64,000 bases of DNA from assembly GCA_008477525.1 (NCBI GenBank), contig SPDT01000013.1:1907501-1971500 (forward strand), read 5' to 3'. The position numbers and the translations under genes were made by a program. Numbering within the stretch: position 1 is the stretch's first letter; every line of letters starts with the position of its first letter. The stretch comes from Hypomyces perniciosus (taxonomy: Eukaryota; Ascomycota; Sordariomycetes; Hypocreales; Hypocreaceae). Under the pieces are notes generated by a model. The model did no database searches, was not told the DNA's origin, and saw only the letters and a program-made list of their open reading frames with translations. Positions 11,832 through 23,260 of this stretch are shown here, in pieces.

Positions 11832-11871
11832 AAATAAACAAATAAATAAACAAATAAATAAATAAACAAAC
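11832..11871 (+). repeat. LINE-1 3' tail, AAATAAACAAAT units
   Basis: A/T/C simple repeat directly before the TSD, replacing a plain poly(A) tail. Confidence 0.85.
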
Positions 11872-11883
11872 ACTTAATAAAAG
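11872..11883. repeat. TSD of LINE-1, right copy
   Basis: ACTTAATAAAAG, identical to 5747-5758. Confidence 0.85.
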
Positions 11884-14800
11884 TAAAAGTATATTATTTA
11901 ACTAGCTAATTAAATTCACTATAAATCGCTCCTAGGCACTTAATTTTATTAGGACTATAAAGTATTTACTTAAACGTTTAAAGGTTTTATACTGCAGTAG
12001 CTGGAAAGGCTAGCTTTCTAATATTATTATAGAGAAAGTAAGATATATTTATAATTATAAGATCCTCTATAACTGTAAAGTCTTAGATAACTAGTATAGG
12101 AATATAAATAAAGGGAATGGTAGTAGGTACTCCCTTTAAAATAAGGTTAAAGAGTAAAGGATTAATATCTTAAAAGCTAGGAATTATTTAATTTATAAAA
12201 TCTAGCTCTATTTCTCCCTCTAATTCCTTATTATCTTAATTTATAGCAAACTTTAAGATTTAAAACTTGAGAATTTTATGTTTATACAGCTTTATAGTTA
12301 ATAATTTAAAGACTATATATCTAAATAAAATATAGATAAAATAAATATTATTACCTAAAACTGTTAGTAGTCTCTTAGTTTTAGTCTTAAAGGCTAATTT
12401 ATAGCCTTTAGCCTTTTATTTTTAAGGAACAAAAACCTTATAATAAACAATAATAGTTTTATATCTTTACAGATTAGGCTTATAGTTTTTATTAAAGTCT
12501 AGGTCTTTATATAATTCTTAATAAAGGGTAAAGTCTCTATTAGTAATAGCTATATAGTTAATTAATTTAAAAACTATAGTAATAATAAAATTTTAAAAAT
12601 ATAGCAGTAAATTAACTACTATAATAATAGCCTATAGCCTATTTAATAAAACTCTAATAAAGTATTTTATTAAACAATTTTATTTATAAATATAAGGGCT
12701 ACTATAGGAATATATAATTCTTAAAGAAAAGAACTAGGTTTAAAGTTCCTAATTAATTTCTTTTCTATTATTATAATAGAATTCCTTAAAATACCTATTA
12801 TATACTAGGTTTTAAGGCTATTTATAAAGCCTTATACAATAGTTAAAAGGGTAAATCTATTATAATCTCTTAAAGGGAATAGCCACCTATATTTTAATTT
12901 TCTATTAATAATTAAAAGATTAATAGGGGCTTTATTATAAGGCATTAGCTTTATAGAGAGAGTATTAGCTTCTAGATAATCTAAAAAGGCTAGTAGATTA
13001 AAAATTAACTTTAAATTATTCCTTTTAATAGCTTTTCTATTATTATATACTAAGCAGTAAAATTTAATCTTTTTAATAAAATTAAAGTTAAGAATTTTAA
13101 TAGTTATTTTAGCAGTTCTTTTTAATAAACTTAAATTAATATAACCTAGTTTTTTATACTATAACAGGGCTAGCTTTAATAGCTTATAGCTAGAATTACT
13201 ATTAATAATAGTATCTCCGTTTAATTTAAATGGCTTAATAACTTTTAGATCTTTAATAATAAAGCATTCCTTAAGTATATAGGGCCTTTCCTCTATAAAG
13301 GTATCCTCTATAGGCTTATTCCCCTTTATTTCCTTAGGCAATAAAGGTATATAAAGCCCCTTTTCCTTTACTTGGCCTAGGGTTTTAAAGAGTTTAAAGA
13401 GATCCTTTCTTTTAGGATTATTCTTTTTTATAAGCCTAGGATTAGATTTAGTTAGTTGTTTTTTCAAAGCTATTGTTTTTAAAATAATAATATATTCCTA
13501 AGCCTTTTCTTTATTAATAATAGGAATTTAAAGCTATATAGAGCTATAAGCTTTATAGCTATTTATATAGCTATATAGTCTAGTATATCCTTTAATTATA
13601 AGGGAAAAACTATATTTTAAGGGATTTAATAGCTTTATTAGTTATATAGTTTTAGTAAAAACACTATTATACTATATATATCTTCTAGTTTAATAATACT
13701 TTAAGTTACTTATAAGGTTTATATTTAGCTGTAGGCAATAAAGGGTATTTAATAATTTTATCTCTTTATAGTTATTATCTTTATTAAGGATATTAAAAGT
13801 AGCTATATTTATTCCTTTAAAGGTAATAAAGCCCCTGCTAGTATAGATAATACCTAGGTCCCTTTTATTAAGTCTATAGTCTATAAACTATTTCCTAGAA
13901 TTAACTATATAAACTACAGATCCAGTATTATATAATAAATTATTTTAAATAGGAAGTTTAGGGGGTTTAGGTTTTTTATAAGATTTAAAAGGTTTAAAAG
14001 GCTTTTTGCCTTTTTTAGCGTTTAAGGCTTATAGAAGATCTAGATTACTATTTAAACTATTAGTAAATTTAGTAAATAATTCTTTTAATTCTTTTAATTC
14101 TTTTAATTCTTTTAATTCTTTTAATTCTTTTAATTCTTTTAATTCTTTTAATTCTTTTAATTCTTTTAATTCTTTTAATTCTTTTAATTCTTTTAATTCT
14201 TTTAATTCTTTTAATTCTTTTAATTCTTTTAATTCTTTTAATTCTTTTAATTCTTTTAATTCTTTTAATTCTTTTAATTCTTTTAATTCTTTTAATTCTT
14301 TTAATTCTTTTAATTTCCTTAATTCTTTTAATTTCCTTTCCTCCTTTAGGAATTAAAAGCTAGCTTTTAATTAAGGGATTTAGAAGGCCCTAAGGCTTTA
14401 TTAACTTTATATATAGTAAAAGATAGATTCTCAGTTTCTTTTAATATATCTGCTATAAAGAACTAAATGTTAAAACCTTTAATTAATTGCTTAATAGCTT
14501 TACTAGATTTAATAGTCCCTTTAATTCTTTTAGCCTATTAAAGATAAGTCTTTTTTAAGGCATTTAAATATTAATTTACTTCATCTAGTATATTAATATT
14601 AACCTTTAAAATAGCTAACTTAGCTAATCACCCGTTAAAGGTAGCATTAAATTCAGCTAAAAATCCTTTATAATTACTATAATTTAATAAATAAAATTGC
14701 CAATAAAGGGAATCTCTCTATTAAATCTTAAAGTAACTATATTATCACTTAAATACTAAAAATACCTCTTTTAAGGTTTATATCTAAGTAATAGATATAG

Positions 14801-15180
14801 GAAAAATAGCTATTAAACTATCCTTAATTAATATAAGTAATAGGGCCTATTTTAAATTAAATAAAGAATTAGTAATTATAAGATTTTCTATAAAAGTATA
14901 GTAATCTATAGCCTTTAATATAATATTTAAAGACTATTTCTATTAATTAAAATTATTAAAACCTACTAGCTTATAGCTTTCTGGAAAGCTATAAACCATT
15001 TTAATGCCTTTTTAATAAAACTATTATTTAAAATAGAAATAGTATTTTAAGGTTAAGGAATAGATATAAATGGACCCTGGACTAGTATAGGACTAGGAGT
15101 AGGAGCTTGTATTAGTACTAGTATAAAGGCTATAGGATTAATTTCTATTAGACTAGTAGTTTATTAAAGGGGAATTAGTA
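11884..15180 (-). pseudogene. Copia-B gag-pol, 5' part: gag, protease, integrase
   Basis: Reading downward from about 15,180: a Pro-rich N-terminus; a gag core around 15,000-14,400 (SYKLVGFNNFN, SYFKI**RDSLYWQFY); an Lys-Glu-Leu linker made by a 9-bp array; then an aspartic protease at about 13,930-13,560, beginning with a degenerate TGSVVYIVNSR (family DTGS.VHI). Next comes a GAG-preintegrase box near 13,170 (YKLLKLALL, family LLH.RLGH) with YINLSLLKRTAKIT, and integrase to 11,890. It breaks at LINE-1. Removing LINE-1 and one TSD copy makes the frame run on into RT at 5746. The 102-codon stretch at 13,159-13,467 is the longest stop-free piece. Confidence 0.85.
14083..14307 (-). repeat. Perfect 25-copy array of TTTTAATTC (ELK codons on minus)
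   Basis: Twenty-five exact head-to-tail copies of a 9-bp unit, followed by a few degenerate ones to about 14,335. On the minus strand the unit reads GAATTAAAA, that is Glu-Leu-Lys, in frame with the copia gag-protease linker. The opposite strand reads Asn-Ser-Phe and gives a spurious open frame at 14,006-14,356. Confidence 0.95.
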
Positions 15181-15493
15181 CTCTAAAATATATATACAAT
15201 ATATATATACCCATACACAATAACTAGTATTAAGCCCGGGAACCGCGCTCTTAATAGACCTATAAAGCAGTAATTAAGTAATATAAAGACTAAAAGATAC
15301 TGCAAATCATTTAATTATAATGCCAGCAGCCAAAAGCAACTAATAGTTACCTTTATACACTTTAGCGACTATATTCTTATAGGTAGGGTTATATATTAAA
15401 AGGGGAAAAAGGTTAATATTTATTAAATTAAGTTTATTTATATATCTTTATACTTTTATACTATCTTAATCTAGTAACTGTTGAAATAAATAG
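15181..15493. other. Junction between Copia-B and Copia-C; possible gypsy remnant
   Basis: No gene. The last 100 bases on the plus strand may be a short piece of the Gypsy-A integrase (IKLSLFIYLY, like the family's TKLSPF..NYG) that continues after Copia-C, but the match is weak. Confidence 0.3.
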
Positions 15494-15499
15494 CTAACC

Positions 15500-15765
15500 T
15501 GTTGGGTTAAGTAGGCCGGGGCCCTACCGCTTATCAGCGCTAGGGAGCTCTTATCTGCTATATAAGCAGATACAAGCTGACACACACATTGTATAAGCGA
15601 TATGTTAAACTATGCAGGCGCTTATAAAGCGCCTGCACACAGCTTCTTTTTTATGTTAGCTATGTATATATATAGCGAGGCCACTACGGTATATTCTCTT
15701 TTATAGAATCAAGCTTTGTTTCCTATCTCTTTATACTCTATATAGCTATACCGCGCTCCGCTATA
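15500..15765 (+). repeat. Copia-C 5' LTR
   Basis: TGTTGGGTTAAGTAGGCC to CGCGCTCCGCTATA, 266 bp (terminal CA now TA). A TATA-like stretch (GTATATATATAG) lies mid-LTR near 15,663. The following GTTATAAGCC is the likely primer-binding region; the same sequence follows the LTR of Copia-F. Confidence 0.9.
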
Positions 15766-18700
15766 GTTATAAGCCTGGGTAGTAACTATTAAAGTTACTA
15801 GAAACTTTTACTTTAATATTATATCTCTCTTTATACCCTTTACCCTCGCCTTTAAGCTGTTAAAGCTATTTTTTATAATAGATAGCGTAAAGGATATTGC
15901 TTTTATAAAGCTAGAATTAATAGTCTAGTGGATTAAGTGGATCACTATTCTAATTTATTATATAACTACTGTTAGGGTTTAGAATAGGATTAATCTTAAT
16001 CTCCCTAATTAGCTAAATAACTATTTCTTTACTATTAGGCCATTTACTTTAGCAAAAGTAAGGGAAACTGTAATTAAAGCATTTAGTCTAAACCCCTTTT
16101 CAGCTAATATCTCTATTTACTATAATAGTATACTCTAAAAGTACTAATTCTTTATTAATAGTAATATTAAAAAAAGGAAGGCTAAAGTTATTATTCTAAA
16201 GTGGATCTAGAAGACAGTTAACTCCAGCATCTATACTTTAGTTTTAATAGACCTTTAAGCTGCGGCCCTAGCCTCTGCTATTACTAGAGTAGCCTATAAT
16301 AACAATAAAGATTCTAACGTAAAGTTTACTATTCGCTAAATCATTAAAAAGCTCAAGGATTAACTAGCTCTTTATAAGGATATAATATATAAAGAAGTAT
16401 ATTTATCCTATTAATATATACTATATAAAGTAAAGCGCGGGAATATTAGGCCAGAAGTGTAGTATACCTATTAGGCGCGTGTTTACGCGAGTGCAGTAAA
16501 GTATAAGCTTCCTAAAGTTACAGGAACAGCTTCCTAAACGGCTTTTCTTAAAGCTATTAAAGTATACTTTACCCTAAGCTTCGCTGCCTATTACTTATAT
16601 TATATAGACGGCCTAATCGAGAGCAGTAAAATAAATAAAATCCTTTCCTTTAATTAGCTTAGATAGCTTTTTTTAAATACTTTAAAGAATATATAGAATT
16701 ATATTTATAGCTTTTATGCAATATTTAGTAACTGCTTTGATAATATATTGGGCAATAGCAATATACACTTAAAGCCTTTTATTAGTAAAAAGTGCCTTTA
16801 TAGACCTAAAAGGCATACTTCGCCTTTAAATAACTATAATAAAGTATATACTGCGTTTACTGGAAGGCCTAATAAAAAAGGGAAGTATACTTTTATAATT
16901 AAGCAGGCTATAGAGATTTGCGCGCGCTTGCGAGAAGATAAATAGCAGGTTATTTGCAAGAAGTTTAATAAAAGGGGTGTTAACTTTACTGCTTTAATAT
17001 AAAGAGGAACAGCTTTAATTATTATAGCTGCTTTAATCTCTTTAAATTTAATTAATAAAGAAGATGCAAGCCCTGCAGTATACTTAATAAATATATTAAT
17101 ATATATTAATATATAGGATATACTTTACTGCCTCTTTTAAAGTACCTTTTTTAATATATATAATACTATTTATCTTATAAATAGCAGGAATTACTTTATT
17201 CCTGGCTCTTTATTTTTAAATATAGAAAAGGATTATATTAAAGTAAAAGGAGCTAGCTATCTAATAATTAAAAGAGGTTATTGTCTATTAAAGGATACTC
17301 TCTATAATTTATATTAAAAGATAATATACTTTATTAAAGCTTTAGAAAGCAGGGATTTAGCTAATCAGGTGTAATAATATACTTTATATTAGTACAGCCA
17401 ATTTAAACACTATTATAAGGAAAGTAAAGTATAGGTATAATCTTTTATTTCTTTAATATAAGCCCCTATTACTTTATATTGCCTTTATCTTTAAATATAC
17501 TATACTAAATAGCTTAACAGCTCTTTTTATTCTTCTTAACACAGACTATGGCATTTATATAGCGTTAAGAAGCAGGAGAAGACTAATATATAATCCCCTA
17601 GTACTATAATATAACTTTAAACAGCTCTAGTATTTATAATCAGGACATTTAAGCCTAGAAGCGCTTAAAGCGCTTATAAAGAATATAAAGAATATATATA
17701 TTAAAGGAATTATATATATAAAATATAAGGCTTATACTTTTATATACGCGAAATAGGTTATCTCTTATAGACTATCTAATAGATAAGCATTAAAACTATT
17801 TTTTAAAGTATACTAGGATCTTTAAAACTATCTTAAAGGCTATAATAGGGATAACTAGCTTTTAATACTTAAAGAAAAATATACTATATAGCTATATATA
17901 CGCCTTTTATTAAATAAAGAATAGGAAACTGTTTTTAATAATCTTTTTAACTTTATAAGTATAGTAAAGATATAATATAATATCTCTGTATATTTCTTTA
18001 AGTAAAATAATAAAAAAGCTGTAATTGCGGTTAAAAGCTTATTACACTTTTAGATCTAGGCTAATATAAAGGGTATTATCCTAAAGCTTACCTTTTCCTA
18101 TATATATAAACTGAATAGCGCTTTAAAATAGGCAGGTTAGGAAGTTACAAATAAGTCAATTAAAATGCTGGAAGCTGCAGGTCTTTTAACCGATTTATAG
18201 CCTAAAAGTATAAGAGCTGCAGTGTATATTATTAATATAAGTCTTACGCGCAGCCTTAATATAATATCAGCTATTAATAAATTAGAGTAATAGTTCCGCG
18301 ATTTTACGCCCCTTCCGATAAGGGAGCCTTTTATAGACCTATAGCCAGATTAAAGCAGGCTTTATATATATAGCTGCCGCGCCTATATACTAAATAGAGA
18401 CTGCAAGGCTAGCCGGAAAAAGAGAGAATTTAAAACTAAGCCTAGGGGGCTAATTAGATATTTTATTAGCTATACTGTAAATAATATATATTGCATTTAA
18501 TTACGTTGCTTAGCGAAAGTAATTATTATAAAAAATATATAGTTTAATAAAACTAGCTTTTTTAATAGTAATAAAAAGATTGCAGATAAGCTATTTATAG
18601 CTAAATTAAATAAACTGTTTAATAAAGTTAAAGAAAATAAGCTAGAATTTAAACTCTTCCCTATATATATTCCTGCAGTAAAGAATACCTTTATAGGTAA

Positions 18701-20990
18701 TATAAAAGAAAAGAGTATACTTTTAAGGGTAGTAAAGGTATAGAGTATTAGAAATAGCTTAATAAATACTTTAAGTAAACTATTAGTGCACTTAAAAGGA
18801 CCTTTTAGTCTTTAAACACTAAAGGCTACCCTAAAACAGTTAATCTTTATAGATAATACCAGTACACTAATAAGAACTTTAGGCAATGCTTTAGCGAGCA
18901 ATCTATCCCCCTTTATAGAGTAGGATATAGTGGAAGAATAGCTTTATATATTAAAGGTATATAACCTAATAAAGGAAGATAGTCTGTTAAAGCTAGAAGC
19001 AGACTAATATATAAAAGACTCGCTTACTTTTATAAAAAAAGAATAGACTTTTAAAGAAATGCTAGCTAGTAATCCTTTAAGTAGTAAAGCAGTAGCTAAT
19101 ACTTATAAAAGTTTAAGACTTTAAAGGAAATAACCTGTAAAAAAGGCTAATAAATATCTCCTAGTATATAAAACTAAAACGCGCACCTTAAGCACTACTT
19201 TTAAAGATAATAAGCCTAGTATATACTTAATAATTACTAGGCTTTTTAGTTTAATACTATATTAATTACTGCTTAATTAATAGAAGCTGATAAGTAATAA
19301 ATTAAAGAGCGCGAAAATAATATTTACTATTTTTAATACAGTAATAGACTGAAAATCTTTTTTCTAAAAAGTATAGCTTTTAATAAGTTAACTATTTACT
19401 AGGAAGATTTAGTGAAACTGCTAAAAGACTAGAAAGAGCTTATAAAACACTTACTTAAAGATAGGTTCGAGCAAGCCGCGCGTAATGAGATTAACTCTTT
19501 ATATATAAAAGGAACCTGGCAAGAGATACTATATTTAAAGGCGATAATAAAGCTATTACCAGTGCATTAGGTTTTTACTTATAAGTTTAACCAGAATAGA
19601 AATCTAGAACGCTATAAAGCTTACTTTATAGTCTGCAGGGATTTATAAAAGCGCTTTATTATAGAGAGTATATATATAGCTATATTAGCAGTATATTCTT
19701 TCTATATACTTATTGCTTTTGCAGTAAAATTTAACTTTAAGTTAAAGCAGTATAATATTAAGAATACTTTTCTTAATGCTTTAAGGGATAAAAACTTGAA
19801 ATTAATTGTATATAAACTCCCTAAGGGTTTTAAGCAGCTAAATGTCTATCTAAAGCTCATGAAAGCTTTATATAGCTTAAAGGATTTACTAAAGCTATAG
19901 TTTAATAAACTATCTTTAACCTTAAAGCAATAAAGGTTAATCTTAAGCTCTAAAAAGCCTTATCTCTTTTATAATAAAGCTTAAAAGATCTTTATTATAT
20001 TCTATACAAATAATATTTTAATTATATATTATTATAATAATAAAGCTTTTTATATTAAACTATTAATCGCTTTAAAAGTAAAGTATAAGCTTTATAGTAG
20101 AGGAGATATATAGTAGTTTTTAAGGATTAAAATTACTTAAAACTATATAAAGTATAGGATATACCTTTCCTATAAAACTTATTTTAAGAAAATTGCAAAA
20201 TAATTTAAGCTTAATAAAGGAATATAGCTTCCTATAATTTTAATACCTATTATAAAGCTTTAGAAAAGTATATTACAAGCTTTAAAAGCAACTATTAAGA
20301 TATATTAAAAGAAAGTGGGATTAGTGCTTTATATAGCTATTATAATAAAGCCTAATATAGCTTATAGCGCCTCAGCTTTATTATAGTTTTTAATTAACCC
20401 TAGTAAAAAGTACTTTAAAGCAGTTAACTAGTTAATCTACTATTTATATATATAGCGTTTCCTAGCTTTTTAATATAGAGGGAGAGGAGAAATATAGGTC
20501 TTAACTGCTTTAAGTAATGCTTCTTTTGCTAATAATATAGATATTTAGAGATTATTTTAAGGGTATTTTATTACGCTTTTTTTAGGCCTTATCTAGTAAA
20601 ATACAATACGTTAAAGTACTGTCAGTATATTAACAATAAAAGCTAAGCTACTTGCCTTTACTTAAATAATAAAAAAGGCTATAGGTTTATATTGCCTTTT
20701 TTAAGAAATGAAATTTAACCCTAGCGCTAATTAGAATATTAATTATAATAATTAATTAACTATATATTTTATAATTAAAAAAAGTATATAAATTAACACT
20801 CGCCTGCATTATATTAATATATAAAATATATAGCTTTAACAGGAATATTAAAAAGGATTATTTATAGTTTTTTATCTTTCTATTAACTTTATACCTGCTA
20901 ATAGGCTTATTAAAGCTTTACTATAGCAGTACTTTAAATACTTTAAAGTATTATTAAACTTAGCAGATATATAGTTACTAGAATAGAATA
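15766..20990 (+). pseudogene. Copia-C gag-pol
   Basis: RIP-broken plus-strand polyprotein. Gag region about 15,800-17,100, including the 65-codon stop-free piece at 16,748-16,945 (RPKRHTSPLNNYNKVYTAF). A damaged protease/pre-integrase segment lies near 17,150-17,400 and has lost 56 bp relative to Copia-F. Integrase lies at about 17,640-18,500 (TRSLNIISAINKLE, then SRLYIYSCRAYILN, the family's LKVYGCRAY). RT covers about 19,450-20,580: TWQEI, PKGFKQLN.YLKLMKALYSLKD and YTNNILIIYYYNN (ancestral YTDD). RNase H reaches about 20,980, with KALL.QYFKYFKVLLNLADI as the end. Stops lie mainly at former Gln or Trp codons. Confidence 0.88.
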
Positions 20991-21440
20991 TATAAAAATA
21001 TAGGAAACTAATTAATTTTAGCCTATAGGCCGCCAGCTATAAAGGTATATTCTATTACTGTAATAACTATTCTTTAAAAGCTTTCTAGCCTTTATGCGCC
21101 TATATATAAAAAGCGTTATTATTATTATCGCTGCTGCCTAAAGCAGTAGCCTTTTTAAAGTAAACTAAATTCTCCTCCTCTAATAGGTTAAATTAAAAGC
21201 GCAATGCCTTTTTGCACTAGGTTGCCATTTAATTATATAAGCTTATAAGTATATAAAGAAAGGAGAGTATATTTACCTAGTTATCCTCTTTATTTACAAC
21301 TTAAAAGAGCTAGTATATAATTAGTGTAAGTATTAAACGATTATAAAGTATATAATTAAAAGAGCAATATAAGTAAGTTAAGGAAGAGCCTATTAAGGGG
21401 TATATTAATAATTACTATTAAAGTAAATAGTATACTGCTA
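20991..21440. other. Copia-C pol to accessory spacer
   Basis: AT-rich sequence after the RNase H end; no separate gene is recognised. Confidence 0.5.
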
Positions 21441-21905
21441 AAAGCAGGCAATAGAAATATACTAGGAGAAATCTCTTTTACTGGCGATTGCCGACTTTAG
21501 ATAACCTTTATAAGGAGGGGATAACGGCACAGCAGCAGGGGCAGTGGCAGGAGCAGTAAGAGGAGCAGCAGCAGCAGCGATAGGGGCAGGGGCCAGGACA
21601 GCAATAGCAAGAGGAGGAGCCGATAAAGACGAGGATAAAGCTACCTTAGCAGTGAGGCGTGCTTCACGAACAGCAGCTAAGCGCACGTTAAGAGCGGCAA
21701 TAGCCGCAGCACGCCTAGACTGGCTGGGACTAGCCGGCGCAGGAGCAGGAGCTGGCGCAGGAGTAGGCGCAGGAGCAGTAATAGGCGTAGCCGCTTAGCC
21801 AGCCAAGCAATTAACGCCGCGACAAGCCACCTTTAAGGGGCGACCACAACTACGCTTTACCGACAAGGTATTCTTCTTCTGCGGTTTCGCTGTCAGCTAA
21901 TAAAT
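21441..21905 (+). other. GC-rich accessory segment of Copia-C, Gln/Ala/Gly repeats, coding uncertain
   Basis: A block of normal-to-high GC inside an AT-rich element, between pol and the 3' LTR, rich in GCA/CAG-type triplets. In one sense frame it reads RRNLFYWRLPTLDNLYKEGI and then a Gln-rich run. A second sense frame is Ala/Gly-rich and ends with a shared LRFTDKVFFF-like terminus and tandem stops (TAATAA). The antisense frame (21,794-21,462) is Ala/Pro-rich and ends YKGYLKSAIASKRDFS. The homologous block in Copia-E (57,060-57,530) keeps recognisable versions of all three. The sense Gln frame shows the CAG/CAA-to-stop pattern expected of an original coding frame, so I favour sense coding. The function is unknown. 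Confidence 0.55.
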
Positions 21906-22298
21906 ACACAGCGCGAAGGGAATCAGTTAAAAGCGTAATACTTACAGCGGGGGCTATATTGCTGTTAATGTTATTGTTAATGTTGATAATAATAATATTA
22001 ATGACTGAAGAAAAAGAGCGAGGAATAAGGGCCAGGGGGGCAGCTAATATACCTATTCTAACTGTTCAGGACTAATTCACCTACTTAAGAGCTTTATTGT
22101 TTAACTTCTTATTATTACAGAATAATAATAGCTATAGCGCTTATATTCCTTTTACCTCTATAATAAAATATTGATACGTGTTTATAATAAAGAGCTTCTA
22201 ACTAAATAAAAGAGGCTCTAAAAGCGCGGCCAGTCAGTTATAATACTATAAATAAACTAGAGTAACAGTTAATAAAGCATTAGGAATAGCTTTATTAA
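21906..22298. other. Copia-C 3' untranslated region
   Basis: No frame. It is homologous to 37,660-38,450 (Copia-D) and 56,650-57,050 (Copia-E, reverse). At about 22,170 it holds the empty site for the solo LTR found in Copia-D. Confidence 0.65.
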
Positions 22299-22308
22299 CT
22301 GGGGGGTA
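22299..22308 (+). other. Polypurine tract of Copia-C
   Basis: CTGGGGGGTA immediately before the 3' LTR; also present before the LTRs of Copia-D and Copia-E. It would prime plus-strand synthesis. Confidence 0.75.
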
Positions 22309-22574
22309 TATTGGGTTAAGTAGGCCGGGGCCCTACTGCTTATTAGCGCTAAGGAGCTCTTATCTGCTATATAAGCAGATACAAGCTGATACACATATTG
22401 TATAAGCGATGTGTCAGACTATGCAGGCGCTTATAAAGCGCCTGTACACAGCTTCTTCTTTGTGTTAGCTATGTGTATATATAGCGAGGCCACTACGGCA
22501 TATTCTCTTTCATAGAATCAAGCTTCGTTTCCCATCTCTCTATGCTCCATATAGCTCTGCCGCGCTCCGCCACA
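22309..22574 (+). repeat. Copia-C 3' LTR
   Basis: 266 bp, TATTGGGTTAAG to CTCCGCCACA. It is less mutated at its end than the 5' copy, which reads CTATA. Confidence 0.9.
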
Positions 22575-22580
22575 CTAACC

Positions 22581-23260
22581 TATTATAGATATTATACCAA
22601 TACTATTATAAAGGTAAAAGAGCTTTGAGCTACCTGTTAAATAGCTAAATAAATACTATAATAAAGCTAAAAAGAATATAAGAAGTAGTATAACATTTAC
22701 CGACTTAAGAAGAAATTCGCTATTAGCAATTAGGTATTACTTTCTATAAAATACCTGAAACTCTGGTAACCTAGCAAAAAACTCACTAAAAAGTATATTA
22801 ATCTTTACTAGATTAAACGCTAAATTAAAATAAATGGATTAATATATTAAATTCATCTCCTATCTTCTATGAAAATTTATAATATTTTTAATATTATAAA
22901 TTTTAAGCTGTATTATAGCTGCGAGGGAGAACCTTTTAAGCTAACAGATTACCCTTTTAGCGTTAAAGAGACATTTAAAATTAAGAAAATTATTAATTAT
23001 AAATATAAAGGGATATAATGCTTATATTTAATTAAGTAGAAAAACTACTTAAAGACTAATAATACTTAATAAAAGAAAAGTAATTTTACTAATATTAAGT
23101 TAATTTAAGAGTATAAGCAGTAATTTACTAGTAAATAACTAGCTACTATTACTAAATGTTATAAAGTTAAAGGGAGTAGGGTACTGCGCAGTTTTAACCA
23201 GTTAATTAAAAATATAAAATAAACTCGCAATAGCGTATATCTTATAGTAAATAAACAGCA
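22581..23260 (+). pseudogene. Gypsy-A: integrase C-terminus and chromodomain
   Basis: RIP-broken plus-strand Ty3/gypsy 3' end. First EYKK.YNIYRLKKKF, then the GPY/F-like region (KKLTKKYINLYQIKR) and SSMKIYNIFNIINFKLYY, matching the family's MKIH.VFHVSLL.PY. Last comes a chromodomain near 22,960-23,110, with a degenerate LIKWKNYLKTDNTW core (family LVKWKGYP..ENTWEP). Such elements are chromoviruses, whose chromodomain is thought to steer integration toward heterochromatin. RT and protease are missing; the 5' side is cut by Copia-C. Confidence 0.78.

Larger units (their letters stand above)
5759..11871 (+). mobile_element. LINE-1: Tad1/I-like non-LTR retrotransposon, RIPed, near full length
   Basis: A 6,113-bp insertion between perfect 12-bp TSDs. 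The 5' end (AGCTTCCCTCCTA, then GTGCCTACTTA) matches the 5' end of LINE-2 in opposite orientation. The 3' end is a run of AAATAAACAAAT-type units at about 11,832-11,871, as expected for a target-primed LINE tail. Two RIP-broken frames are described separately. A 581-bp solo LTR landed later at 6608-7188. The element sits antisense inside Copia-B. Confidence 0.88.
15500..22574 (+). mobile_element. Copia-C: complete Ty1/copia element, RIPed, 7,075 bp
   Basis: Two LTRs of identical length (266 bp), a polypurine tract before the 3' LTR, and CTAACC on both outer sides (15,494-15,499 and 22,575-22,580) define a full insertion. The order gag, protease, integrase, RT, RNase H is that of Ty1/copia. 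Related copies: Copia-D (37.6-38.7 kb), Copia-E (56.4-59.3 kb) and Copia-F (59.3 kb to the end). Confidence 0.92.

Noticed and set aside
14006..14356. 116-codon plus-strand frame made of Asn-Ser-Phe repeats
   Set aside because: It is the complement of the 9-bp array in Copia-B, where the minus frame (Glu-Leu-Lys) lies in register with gag and protease.
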